Assembly (NCBI GenBank): GCA_031308135.1
Contig: JAHLJT010003656.1
Coordinates: forward strand, 71,194,984-71,258,983
Length of the DNA stretch: 64,000 nucleotides
Direction: 5' to 3'
DNA from: Acheta domesticus
Taxonomy: Eukaryota; Arthropoda; Insecta; Orthoptera; Gryllidae
Under the pieces are notes generated by a model that saw only the letters and a program-made list of their open reading frames with translations, ran no database searches and was not told the DNA's origin. Position numbers and translations under genes: made by a program. Numbering within the stretch: position 1 is the stretch's first letter; the number at the start of each line of letters is the position of its first letter. This document shows positions 47,490 to 59,364 of the stretch, piece by piece.

Positions 47490-47900
47490 TTGAGGAGTAG
47501 TGGCGGGTCGAATCCATTCCTTAAACTCGTCGGTTTAGGTGACGCGTATGAGGGGGTTTAGGGGAAGGTACGTGTTGTAATAGGACATTTCATTGAGACA
47601 TGTATCTTATTGTAAAAATTCAACGGCTTGTTTTCTCAGATGGAATATGTATAGAATTGATATAGATTATAAAAGCAGATAAATTCCCAATATCATCTAG
47701 AAGAAACCTTCTTCTCTGCACTATTCACAAAGAAGACTCCGTTACCTTCGGAGTGAAGCTTTCGTACGTAAGGTAGATCTTGTTCCTAATTATATTAAAC
47801 ATTTTTTAGGAAAATCCATTCTTGAAAAATTCACAGAATTTTGAAATTGTGATGTTTTGGGGATGTGATGTAATATGTTCAAATTTGGAATTGTTATTTT
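47490..47900 (+). pseudogene. Relic of divergent plus gene F (promoter and exon 1)
   Basis: Follows the upstream and 5-prime UTR sequence of gene D for about 350 bp. At the start position (47753) ATG has become GTG, and about 15 bp of the signal-peptide exon are deleted so that the donor site is shifted. No core or terminal exon was found before 49.4 kb. The gene is dead although its TATA box is better than that of D. Confidence 0.7.
47668..47675 (+). promoter_or_regulatory. TATA box of relic F
   Basis: Perfect TATAAAAG 85 bp before the former start codon, aligned with 29052-29059 of gene D. Confidence 0.55.
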
Positions 47901-47929
47901 TGCCATACTTATATCTCTCTCATGTCTTG

Positions 47930-49337
47930 ACTTATAAACAGATTTGATTAAACGGGATTTACCTATACTTTGACCATGTTGTACTCACCAACTTCTGTAC
48001 TCCATCAATCGTTCATGAAGACTCTCCACTATTAGTTGTTCATTTATATACTCATTTGCAAAGCACCGACTGAAGTCGTTCTTTAAAAGACGTCACTGCA
48101 GTGCCTCTCATCGAGAGGTCCTGCAGTTAAGAGTTCCGACGTTGGAAGTATTTACGAAAGTAGCTAGATAGCTAGGTTGAAGTCAGTCACTGTTTGGGGA
48201 ATTCTAGCGGTTGGATCGGTAGTTTTTCGAGGTTTCTCCTAACAAACAGGCAACGGGCCGCGTGCGATCTTTCCTTGTCCCATTCAATCCCATTCTTATA
48301 CCCACTTACACGTACAAGCACAATACGACAATATATGTCCGGACAGTTAGTAGGGAGTTTAGAGCGTGTCCCGATATTGGCAGATACCTGGTTGGGAAAA
48401 CCACGCAGGCCGATGTGTAGATCGGCGCCGGAACTTACCATCCAGAGGGAGAAGAACCCCGCGACCTCCCGTAATGAAACATGCACTAAACTTACGGAAC
48501 AAGTGACCAAAGCAGATGACGCACTCTGAAACTCGAAATAATTAATCAATCATTTAGCAAGCTATCATTTCTTATGCAACCTTTCGTTCTTTTCGGGAAC
48601 TTCATTTCGGGAAAGCCTGGGTACCCCGGTCTCGCTTCATATAGGACAGATGTGACCACAGTGTTATAAAATTTAATAATTCAATCATTCATTCATTAAT
48701 TCATTATTTCTCACTTCTTCAACATCCTGTGAATTGAACCAAACATTAATTGAAGTTTGGATATTTTATTGACAGTATGTCACACGTTCTATTTCACATC
48801 CGAAATAATTGGAGAGAATAATGGTTTCAAATACAACTTTTTGTTCTTGTATAAATGATTTTCATCGGAAAGCTGTAGATTTTTTTGTAATAATTTTAGT
48901 ATGTTATGAAAATTACATTATGTTTTTCCCATATTTTTGCAACCTTCTGCTCCCTAGCCGAATGATTTTCTCATTAGAAACGGTAATCACGGTGCACATA
49001 TCGACAAGAGTGAAATAGCATTGAGAAAGTTATTACTAGTCATGTCGATTTCCGCTCTACAGAGGTTTTTCATCATTCCGTTGCCTGGAACAAAATGGAG
49101 AAGTCTTTTATATTATGCCAATTTGTTTCCGTATGAAGGGAGACACCATTATTTGCACATATCGTAACGATCTCTTGTTGAGTATCCTATTCTAAATTCG
49201 TGTTATGCTTCAAAGAACCAGCGTGCCTTAAACCATTCGTGTTTAAAATAGTGCTAGTGGACTAAAAGAAGGAAATGGTGGTGGAAATGGACCATCAAAA
49301 TACCCAACAAATGCAACAAACATTCAATTAGCAATTA
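47930..49337. other. Spacer between F and gene C
   Basis: 48190-48540 shows overlapping ORFs on both strands with no motif; 48370-48500 resembles 18180-18330 downstream of gene A. Nothing else supported. Confidence 0.4.
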
Positions 49338-49405
49338 TGTATTTCATATTCTTCGTTATATTACAACTTTTTGTAAAGGTTTTCCAGAAAAGATCCTAGA
49401 CGATC

Positions 49406-49542
49406 TCATTCCGAAGACTCTTCAGCAGCCTCGTTAGAGGCTTCGCCAGAATATCTGCTCCAAGAAGAACTGTCTGACGAAACAGATGCATCAGATGGCC
49501 GACTCTCAGGGAAACATTCTCCTTTTTTGACGAAGGTGATAG
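49406..49542 (-). CDS. Gene C terminal exon
   Basis: 137 nt; acceptor ATTTTGCAG; stop TGA at 49406-49408; differs from the B exon by a few substitutions only. Confidence 0.7.
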
Positions 49543-52500
49543 CTGCAAAATAAATGAGTAGCACGTATATTACAAAAGCATTATATACAGGTCAGCCACG
49601 TAACATCAGCATCTTCTTTAGTTTTTGAACGGTTGAAGTTATTGCAATGCAATTTTCACGGAAGGGCTTGACGGAATGGGACTAATTGATACATGTATTC
49701 ATTTCTATAATACAACTTGTATTTTACGAGATATTGAGATACCTTTGTTTTTTGCGCAAAGTATTTAAGTATTGAAGTGAAGAGCTTGATTTTAGGCCTG
49801 TCAGTCGTAAACGATTCTTCTACACAACCTAGAAAGAAATTCTTATCTTTCCCGAAGTTAAGTAAACATCGAGTCGAAAGAGACAAGACCTTAGAATCAG
49901 AGCCAATAATATTCTACAATTCTCTTATAATTTAAATCCACTGCAGAAATTATACATTTTTAGTAGCCCGTATCCACAAAAATACTACTGAACAAAACTA
50001 TATAAAGTTTTCCAAACACGGAACACTGCTGAAGAACCACAAGTAAAACGCTTTCATACAACGCTACAATAACGCTGTTCTACAAGGGTTCTATTTCTGA
50101 GATAAAAGTGTGTGATTCGTTATGAATGTGCAATGGTAAGTCCATATCTGAAATCAAAATGTCGCGTTCAGGGATAGTTTTTCAGTAATTTTAACTTTTA
50201 TATCAAGAAAAAGGCATTATTTTCCGTAAATTGAGTGAAAGTTTGCAAATAACACTTGGCAACATGGATTCCAGTATTTATGTCAAATGTTTAAATATTC
50301 AAATGTTGGTTCTCCTCTCTCGATTGTATACTTTTATAAACACAGCTTACCGCAAACCTAGCCTCACTGTCACTGTCAGAAAGCCTCAAGTGTGAGAACG
50401 TTTAAAGTGATTTTTTTGTTTCTCGTGGTGGTACAGAAAGTGACAAGTAAGTTGATAAGAAGGAAAGGAGTAAATAAGAATGTCTTTGTACCGCACGAAT
50501 TAAAGATAATTATGATATAATTTTGATTTTTCTAGAAAATGTCTCGTTGGCGCTCCTGTCGAGATGCTCTCGAGAACATTTGCTATATCTGCGGAGAATC
50601 CACATTTGTAAGAAAGAGGAATAGTATGTTGCGCATCTTTTTCGTGTAAATCAATAAATTGGTGGAAAAGGAAAGAAAATACCATGCTATTTGCTGTACC
50701 TATGGTATGGCGAGAACCAAAAGACCATATATCAGACTGTTATTTGTGGGTCACAAAAATTCGAGGTTTTTAAAGAAGAAGTCAAAGAAACACATAGCTT
50801 AAACAGACCTACCTTATGCGCAAAGGCCAGTGCCACACTCTTAAAGTCTTCCGGTTCCATTTTAGAAAATATTTTCAAATTAATTATATACAGTGAGTAT
50901 AAATGGAAGGTATGTAGCGATTTAAAAGAAATTGCATTGTTATTAGGCATGCAACAAGGCTACACAAAATGATTGTTTTCTTTGCGAGTGGAATAGTCGC
51001 GATGGAAATTCCCACCACATAAGAAAGAAAAGGCCGGAACGAAATAGGAAAGTAGGTGAAAAAAATGTCCTACGTCAAAATCTGGTAGCTCGTGAAGATA
51101 TCCTTCTACCACCTCTTCATTTCAAATTCGGTTTAATTAAACAATTTGTAGAGGCGATGGATCCAACTGGCGAAGTGTTTACATATCTTGCTGACAATTT
51201 TCCTCGCCTTTGAGCAGCAAAAATAAAAGGTGTATTTGTAGGCCCTCAGATCAGAGAACTTCAGATAGATAGAAATTTTGAAACATGCCTCACTGACGCA
51301 GAACATGGCAATGTTTCAAGAACGTGTCAGAAAATGTCCTTGGAAGAAAAAGAACTGAAAATTACAAGGAAATAGTGAATCAGATGATCAAATCTTATCA
51401 AGAACTTGGCTGCAAAATGTATTTAATAGTACATTTCATGGATTCTCATAGTGACGTCTTCCTAGAGAGTGGCAGCGATGAATCGGACCAACACGAATAG
51501 AAATTCCCTAAAGATATATCTACAATGGAAAAAAGGTACGAAGAGAAACGGATGCCTACAATGTTGCCTGACTATTGCTGTAGTATCATTCACACAAGAA
51601 AGACACTAGTTACAAAAGAAAAAAAATAAGATGTGTAAATTGTTGTTGTCACATTTGTATCATTTTCTCTTTTTCTGAGTGCCTTCCTTTAAAATATATG
51701 CTACAAAGTGAATTCTTTTGTGAATATTGTCTCTGACAGCAACTTACACGGCTTTCCTAATATGATAGAGTACGTAACTAAAATCAATCATCAAGATCAC
51801 TGTAAATTATTTTATTGCTATTTCTTGAATTCCGCAAAATAAGTTTACATTTATAGAGTACCGAAAGATAAAAATTAGAATTCAGGTTAAACTATCCCTG
51901 ATAGAGAAAAACTGAAAACAGATTTGGATTCACCTTTGAAATTACTATAAGTTTTTTTTGTAGAACAGTGTAATTAAACCTCTTTACGAAACCATTATTC
52001 ACAAATACTGTTAGTGTACGTATAGTAATTATTATGTATATACTAATACTATTTGTGTTGTGAAATAATCGTGTTGTGGAAGTGCGGCCAGAGACCTGGG
52101 GATTTGAATGCCCCGCGTCGCTGTCACCGTGAACTGTGAACGGTGAGGTCATGCCGATCTCTCGCCGTTTACAAGAAGCAAATTAATTACGATCTTTGGT
52201 GGGAAGGGCGGTTGAGGAAACGCTCTCATTTTGCTTTCCGAAACGGTCGAGTACGGAGCGCGGTGCAACGTTGTGGCAGATTATTATGTGACCTGAGGCA
52301 GAAGGTGACGGATCAAGGGCCACGCGAGGAGTAGGTTAGGCCTCATTCACAATGCAAACTTAAACGTAAACGTAACGTAGCCGCAAAACCTAGAAATGTG
52401 TTATGAAGCGAGACCATTCGTAATGCCTTCACGTAACCGTTGACGTAAGACCGTGAACTTAACGTAAAAGCTTGGAGCTTGCGAACTCTTAAGTTTACGT

Positions 52501-55500
52501 CGGAATTCTACCGAGGACCAATCAGAGAGCAGCATGGAAGTTCAATTTCAGATTGTGTTCAGGTAGTTTGTGGTTATGTCATTGTTATTGTAATGTAGAG
52601 AACTAGTTTACGAATGCTTTTGATGCGTGTAGTGAATTCAATGTAAGAATCGGGACATTTTTTATTGTGACTTTAACCTGAGATGGCGAATAAACTAATT
52701 ACGTCCGACGAATTACTCATGAATTTGGTTCATGAGAATCCTTGTTTATAAGATGAAGGAAATTTGAGCATTACTACAACATCTACTCGCATGTATATAA
52801 AGACAAATAGATAGGAATCTCGAAGAAAAAGCTAGAAACCATAGTGGACAGATCTTTTCACCATGTTAGAGACGAATCGATCAAGTTTCAGTACATTGAA
52901 TTCTGATTGGTTCACTTACGTTTGTCATTGTGAACGCTTGTTTTTACATGTAAATTTTGGGGCTAAGTTTACAGCATTACTTACGTTTAAGTTTGCATTG
53001 TGAATGAGCCCTTACTGCTGTGCGAAGCGATCCGAGGTCTGGCGCCGGGCCACCTGAGAGCTTGAGGTGTGCTGCTCGACATAGTTCCCTGCCGTGTTCG
53101 GTTCGAGAACTTAAATGGCCGCGCAGAGCCTGTGCCTTTTTAGAAAGGTCGCTGCTTTCCGGAGCCGGACTTGCTGTTACATCCCGTGGTGGGTGTGTCA
53201 CAGTGAGATAGGATTAGAGGTCCCAACTTCTGCAGTTTGAAACTCTTGCTCCGGATTCAGTGACCCAATGCTGGAGAGTGTGCGATGCCCACGAGAGAGG
53301 AGACGTGGCCCGTAGGAGAGTGAGTGACGAACTGGATTTTAACGAATAATAACAAAAAGGATAACATAATAAATAGCTCATCCCAATTGTTAGTAGTTCC
53401 CATCTGTACACAGAATTAGAATTCAGTGTTTTGGGAGAGGGTCGTAGGTTATAAACTTAAACATGAATTTACACAGAGTTTCCATTAAGTGTGACTATGT
53501 GACACTGTAAGTGCATTTCCAGTACGTGTGACACTGTTTGACATGTAGTATATGCCAATGGCTCAATTGGGGATGAAGCACATTCATTAAACGAATTGAA
53601 GTTATAAGATGGCTGTCTTTGAAGGCACCCAGAGCACTGTTGTTTGCGTTCTTCATCTGGCAATTCAATAATTCAGTAGAGTCGGAGGTCCCAACTGCTG
53701 CAGTTTGGAACGCTTGCTCCAGATACAGCGACTCAAAGCTGGAGCGTATGCGATGTTCACGAGGGAGGAGCTGTAGCTGGTGGGAGCGTGAATGACAAAC
53801 TGGATCAAACGGATAACAAGGAGGACAGTACGATAAATAGCTCATTCCAGTCTGTTCAGGCTACTTTTATACATAAAATAAGAATTTAATGTTTTGGGAG
53901 GGGGTGTAAGTTGTAAACTTGAACATTAATTTTTATGAGCGTTTCCAGTTATTGTGCGACTTAGCAAAGTTTGACGTGCAGAATATGCCAATGGCTCGAT
54001 TCGGAATAAAGCATCTTCACTGAACGAAGTAAAGTAAAGAGATAGTTATGTTTGTAGGTGCGCAAAGCTCTGTTGTTTGCCTATATCGTTGTTGCGCCAT
54101 TCAATAATTTCTTGTTTTGACATTCATTTTTGTAGTGATAATTGTAGTGACATTTGATGAATTTTCTTGATTTTTGCTGTAATATATTGTTGTAATCTAT
54201 TAATGTGATAATATATTTTAATATATTAATGTGATAATATATTGTTACAATCTTTAGTATTTAAAGACCGCAATTTTAGATTGGTTTGCATGCTATAATT
54301 TTGGGTTTTGCTTTTTCTAAACTTTTGGTTCTCAGTTACAGTCACTCAGCTTTCCTGATACTCATTGTCCTGCCCTCAAGTGCAATACATTCTGAAATCA
54401 CACGTAGACAAATGTCTAAGATTATAGAACAGGTATACTATATAAATATAGCTTCTTCATGAAGTGTAAATATAGACAGTTCAACCTGGGCATGTGTAGC
54501 TCTCCAGCACTTCTCAGGTAAATGTGACCTGCTTTCACAGCCGAGGTCGGGAGGTCGCAGCATATACATGGTGCGGTATATACTTCAACTGGTCGGTCTC
54601 CAGGAAAGAACAGTGTGTTCCTTATATACATACCAGGTAAAAGCGCAACTCTCTGTGAGCATCTGCATAAGCAGGATGGTGGGGCCAGGTCGCAGACCTC
54701 ACTCACGTGTGAGGCCACGATCCCTATTCTAAGAAGTCCCGGATGTTGCGTACAGCGGCCCCAATGCATTCCACCCAATCTAATAAACCGTATCTTCTAG
54801 AAGATTTTGAATCCGTTAATTCAATTTCACAAAACAGTCTCCACTTTTCTTTATGTCATAACGCATTTGAACCACAGCAAAATATCAGTTAATTCAGAAT
54901 GGAAGAATTCTCCGTGTTGCACGGACGTGGTTCCGATGTGGCGAAAAAGTATTATTGCCTTGTGCAAGTTGGAGTACTATTCGGCAATATCGGCATTACC
55001 ACCCGCATGCATGTCGTTTTGAATGCCTACCACAATAGTGTGGTAATCTTAGAGTAAACGAACTGTAATTACTATTGTAATTTGCATAATCGGTTACAAA
55101 CTGTGCCTACTCATCGAGTCATGAATTGAAAATATGTGGGGCACAATAACTGCAGCTTTCATTAACAAAACTTTCTGGTGCGTGAGCAAAACTCAGTTTA
55201 CGGTTTTGCATTCAGGTTTTGCATTTGTGTCAACAGCCACAATTTTTCTACAATAGCGAATCCACGTATTACACTAAAAATCGGCCACATTTAAGTTCAT
55301 TATAAATGATGTAAGTAAAGCTTACTCAGAAATGTGATGAACTCTCACGTCGCTTGTGAACTGCTTCAGAATCATCTCTGTAAAACATCCAACAAAAATC
55401 TACCATCATGGAATCATTCCAGAAACCTTGAGCGATGAAGAAACCAGAAGCGATGCTCCTTTGTTTTGATGTCTTGTGGAAACACTCAACACTCACACTT

Positions 55501-58148
55501 TTCGTCACTCTCATCACCGAGGTTGTCAGGGGAAAAATGTTTTGGGAATGTAGAAAGTGCAACTTAATAGACATTCTACAGCCCACTTTTTTAAATGAAC
55601 ACAAAAGTCACTTGATTCCATTAACAAAATGGAAGTGTGCTTTTGTCTAGGAAATGTTCACACACACACTTAATATTAGTCCAGGCATCTTGGTCTTCTG
55701 GAGTGTGCGTGAACGCAACATTTTTTAATATGTCTCGGATTTGGGAAGATTACTTTCTTTATTTTTGCTGCGCTGATTTTTGCAATTTTTTCTCCAAGAA
55801 GTAATGCTCCACAGTTTACCTTACCTATCGTCATCACCAATTAATCCAAGCTTTGTATGAAGAGGAAGGAGAAATATCACGTTGGGATCAACGATAGAAA
55901 CATTGAGAACACTGTGATTTCCATGATCATAAGAAACTCCTCTGTTTCTGTCTCTTCTTTATCTGTTTTGAGATTCGCTAGTCAAAACAAGAGCTCAATT
56001 CATCTCCAGCCTCAGTGTTTCTTCAAGGAAGAGCTTTGCTTTGCGGATTCGCACATCATCATTTGAAAATCGTAATAGAGAGAATTTAAGCATATAGTGA
56101 TACTTAGTAAATACCACATAGTAACACAACGCGTCACAGTAAATCTCACATGTTTTCTTTTCTGATGATTTTTCATTATTGCCTAGGTAAGACTATTTTA
56201 GGGCATGAATTGCACATTGACAATATTAAAGCCAACTTATCACAAAAATGATACGTGCTAGAGAAATTGGAAGTACATATTTGGTGTCAAGGTGTGATAC
56301 ATACTAAATCACACAAACGTTTTATTTCTGATGATTTTTCATTGTGGGCCTGTGTTACCAGAACTAGTATGATCTTCTACCCTCGGTACAGGCAAACTCC
56401 ACCCGTCAGTTAGTCTACGAGGTATCAACGATTCAAGCCTCATTAAATTCGTAAAGTGCATGTGTCCCCCTTTTACCGATACTATTGAACTTAAAGTGAA
56501 TAAATGTTATGTTCTAATTATATTTGCGCAAATAAATATTGTGTGAAGGACCGCGAACCAACATCCGATTCAAATAACCCAACTGAGCTGTCTTAAGGTT
56601 TTAACTAGTGCATGCAATACCACCACTCTCAATTCATCTGTTCAGTAAGCCAGACAATTACTGTATAGTGTATAAACAGTTTAACACTTCATTACATAGG
56701 AAGAGTATAAGGTATATAGCAAATATTTAATAGCGGGCGGCCTCTTCCTTGAAACCTTGGAACAAGTAGAAATATTAATGTCTTATTCGAGAATCTTATT
56801 TTTATGCAGGTGTCCCACCAACCATGGGCCACCCTAACTTCTAAACGGTTCCCGATATCGAAATGCAGTTTTCAGTGAACAATGTGGAATCACGGGGTAA
56901 GTATCATGCTGTAGAGAAATTGTCTATAATATTTTTAATTTTCCAGAAATTTAATCTTATTTGATGTTTTAAGTGGAACTACGCTAGCAATTGACAGCTC
57001 ATGAAAAGAGGAATACAATAATTATGTATCATGTTAGTGTTTTGATAGTAATTTGAGTATAAAATTACACTTTCTGACATGTGATGTGTTCGCCCCTGCC
57101 ATCAATAGAGTTCTCTACATTGAGGAAAAGTTAGTTTACCCCACCTCATAATCGAAATTCAGGGAATGACTCCATCAACCCGTTGCACTTCCTTTGGGGC
57201 GTGGACAGGGGTGGTATCTACATTTCTGTGAAATATTTGCCAATGTTAAAGACGCGCCCTCCTTTCTAGAGTGTGGAGAGTTTTTTCTTGTGGTTAACAA
57301 TGGTGATAGCATGTTTCTCATGGAGTTTGTATGAGATCCTGTGTTGTGTGGTGAGTCTTGGAGTGTTAAATGACTGTGGTCCGCTGTGTGCCCAATCCAA
57401 AGTATGTCCTCAAATACTATAAACGGATATATTGTTTTCTATTTCTCTTAGTGTGTTTCTGAATTTTTAAACAAAAGTTGGTGAACGTGAAAAATACTCT
57501 TCGCCATATAATCGTACTTACTGATGTTATATATAAGTGCATCAGAATTCATTTCGCATCTGTTTACGAATGTTTGATAGCTTCCATCAGGCATCATACC
57601 ACAAACAAAGTCTTCTACTGCAGAGCATGAGAGACCAGCTGACCAGTTTTGGCCTAGGACTGCAAATGCCACGCCTAGAACATACACAATATATTAGTTT
57701 CATTATATAAATTTGTTATATATCTGAATCGCAAATTAATGTGTGTCAATGAATCTTTGTGTGTGGTACATGGGGAGGACGACAGCCTAATAGTGAATAA
57801 AGAAATCAGTCGCAGCTGTGCGTCACAAATGTGAGTCGTTAATAGTGATGGCGCGCGGTGCAATTTTGAATGATTGTCGGTAAAATATTGAAATTGTGTG
57901 AAGCAAAGTTCTTAAAGTAGAGATTTTGAGCTCTAATCTCCTCTAAATTAAAATTACTTTGGATAATTGACTAAGCTATGCCCAATTGAAGTGTCTATTT
58001 CTATCCTTTTAACGTCAAATTGACCATTTTCGGACTAAAGTGGCCCATTATTTGAGTCAAATTAGTAATGTTTGATAATCATAAAATTGTTGTGGAATAA
58101 TGTGTGTACCACATGAGTCAAAAATACGTTAATAAAATACCACTAAAT

Positions 58149-58185
<37 letters not shown>

Positions 58186-59168
58186 GTTATTTTCTAAAAA
58201 GTAGCGAAAAGGCCGAAAAATAGGTTTTTATGGGTTTTGTGGCACCCCTGAACCCACTTTAAAATCGATTTTATTGGGGTTGATGTTATTCTTGCATTGA
58301 AAACTAACTTTGTTCCCTAAGCCTCTACAAATATATTCAGTACAGCCTAATAGTGAATAAAGAAATCATTTAGAGCAGTGCGGCACAAATGTGGTTCGTA
58401 AATAGTGATGACGCGCGGTGCAATTTTAACAGATTGCAGTGAAAATGCGAAGCATTGTGCGAAGCAAAGATCTTAAATCAAAGATTTCGAGCTCTAATCG
58501 TATCTAAATTAAAAGTATTTTGGATAAACATTTACGGAGCTATTGTCAATTGAAAAGTATCTATTTCTATGATTTTAACGTAAAATTGGCCATATTCCAG
58601 CTAATATGGCTGAGTTAAATAAGTATTGTTTGATGATCACAAAACTTGCGGAGTAACGTGGGCATCTCTGTCAAAATTCCGTAGATAAAAATCACATTAA
58701 ATAATATTTATGCGTTATTTTCTAAAAACTTGCGACAAAAGGTCGAAAAATGGGGGTGTTTATGGGGTTTGTGGCATTTTAAAAACGGTTTTGCTGGTGC
58801 TGATGTTCTTGCATCAAAAACTAACTTTTTTCTATAAGCCACTGAATTCTATTTTCTTCGAATCCGCCTATATATTAGGCTAAATGGTTTTTCACTTCCT
58901 AAATTCATATCTAATAGCTTTATTTCAACTTTGCCAGATTAGTTTATAGAATGTAGTCCAATTTCGCGAGCGAGATGACCAATTAATTTGCATTCCCACC
59001 CTGATATTGCATTCCCAACCAAGATAATAACGTTGCAATAGAGAATGTGTTTAACGACATAATGTGCTCTACCTCTTCTCAAATTCAGCCAATAACGTTG
59101 TTACAGAATTAAACTCGGAGTACTGCGGTTTTGTTACCTAAAAGAAGAAGTGGAATCAGCAACTTCAT
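49406..59168 (-). CDS. Kazal-like secreted protein, gene C (three exons)
   Basis: Exons 59168-59138, 57674-57522 and 49542-49406, giving 106 uninterrupted residues. Signal peptide MKLLIPLLLLGVAFAVLG; core QNWSAGLSCSAVEDFVCG, MMPDGSYQTFVNRCEMN, SDALIYNI; terminal exon ITFVKKGECFPESRPSDASV and an acidic Ser-rich tail ending EAAEESSE. Donors GTAACA and GTAAGTACG, acceptors TTCTAG and TTTTGCAG, both introns phase 1, spacing C-x7-C-x14-C-x20-C. Very close to gene B in sequence. Expected P1 residue is Ala. Intron 2 is 8 kb and holds a transposon-linked pseudogene, a MITE and tandem repeats; a second copy of the gene B downstream block (54440-55050) also lies inside it, so an alternative terminal exon cannot be excluded. 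A LINE fragment begins about 200 bp upstream of the ATG, so promoter function is uncertain. Poly-A signal is the weaker AATACA. Confidence 0.72.
49560..50536. other. Intron 2 of gene C, nothing recognised
   Basis: AT-rich. Only short frames; no repeat of note. Confidence 0.4.
50537..51620 (+). pseudogene. Second copy of the CGE...MMADYCW repeat-encoded family
   Basis: In shifting frames: MSRWRSCRDALENICYICGE (N-terminal zinc-ribbon-like start), PMVWREPKDH-like piece near 50700, YKWKVCSDLKEIALLLGMQ (about 50900), NDCFLCEWNSRDGNSHH, ILLPPLHFKFGLIKQFVEAM (about 51100), KIKGVFVGPQIREL, and KDISTMEKRYEEK then MLPDYCC (about 51510-51580). The block order equals that of other family members, with a large deletion after the zinc ribbon and several frameshifts. 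It lies in intron 2 of gene C, sense to itself and antisense to the gene. Confidence 0.7.
51621..52110. other. Intronic spacer
   Basis: AT-rich, nothing recognised. Confidence 0.4.
52110..52290. repeat. Intron-2 block shared with gene B (43930-44090)
   Basis: Partner of the B copy; supports B and C as duplicate units. Confidence 0.7.
52339..53011. mobile_element. 673-bp MITE, probably PIF/Harbinger type
   Basis: Terminal inverted repeats start GGCCTCATTCACAATGCAAA (left) and GGGCTCATTCACAATGCAAA (right, reversed), continuing as ACTTAAACGTAA on both. It is flanked by the direct repeat TTA (52336-52338 and 53012-53014). A 3-bp TWA target duplication is the rule for PIF/Harbinger elements. No transposase, so non-autonomous. 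Confidence 0.75.
53217..54112. repeat. Tandem duplication of about 460 bp
   Basis: 53217-53686 and 53687-54112 share GGTCCCAACT(T/G)CTGCAGTTTG, GCTGGAG(A/C)GT, AAATAGCTCAT and TATGCCAATGGCTC. Reverse ORFs over each half do not match one another in frame and are not called. Confidence 0.8.
54440..55050. repeat. Second copy of the gene B downstream block
   Basis: Partner of 42425-43000. Where a terminal exon would be expected next to it (55100-55300), none is recognisable. Confidence 0.7.
55326..55830 (-). pseudogene. Third copy of the CGE...MMADYCW family (C-terminal part)
   Basis: Reverse strand from about 55830 reads KISAAKIKKVIF, THTPEDQDAW, then an ORF with VGCRMSIKLHFLHSQNIFP and WNDSMMVDFCWMFYRDDSEA, ending HKRRESSSHF. 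This is the C-terminal half of the family seen at 235-1136 and 50537-51620, with the HFLHS and MMxDxCW signatures best preserved here. Confidence 0.65.
55831..57440. other. Intronic spacer with a short duplication
   Basis: TTCTGATGATTTTTCATT occurs at about 56162 and 56327 within similar flanks, a local tandem copy of about 160 bp. Nothing else recognised. Confidence 0.45.
57522..57674 (-). CDS. Gene C core exon
   Basis: 153 nt between TTCTAG and GTAAGTACG; intact cysteine framework. Confidence 0.8.
57779..58830. repeat. Tandem duplication in gene C intron 1
   Basis: Two units, 57779-58341 and 58342-58830, both starting ACAGCCTAATAGTGAATAAA and sharing GACGCGCGGTGCAATTTT-like and AAGTCTCTATTTCTAT-like landmarks. 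Confidence 0.8.
58147..58182. repeat. (TA)n microsatellite
   Basis: About 17 TA units in the first unit of the tandem duplication only. Confidence 0.9.
59138..59168 (-). CDS. Gene C signal-peptide exon
   Basis: 31 nt, MKLLIPLLLL plus one base, donor GTAACA. Confidence 0.75.
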
Positions 59169-59364
59169 GATGATGAACGCCAACACAATATACCACGTAT
59201 GAAGTATGTGACACAATGTACCGTATATGTGGAAACGACATAAATAGTTTCTTATCTGTTCTCGTTGTCAGTTTTGATTGTCGCTCTCATTATCAAACCG
59301 ATCGGTGAATCAGAAAACGGCAATCAATAGAGAAAACACTCGTATTTTTTACTGCTTTTAGATG

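Noticed and set aside
53020..53211. 63-codon and 74-codon ORFs on opposite strands
   Set aside because: GC-rich shadow frames next to a MITE end, not conserved in the adjoining tandem duplicates.
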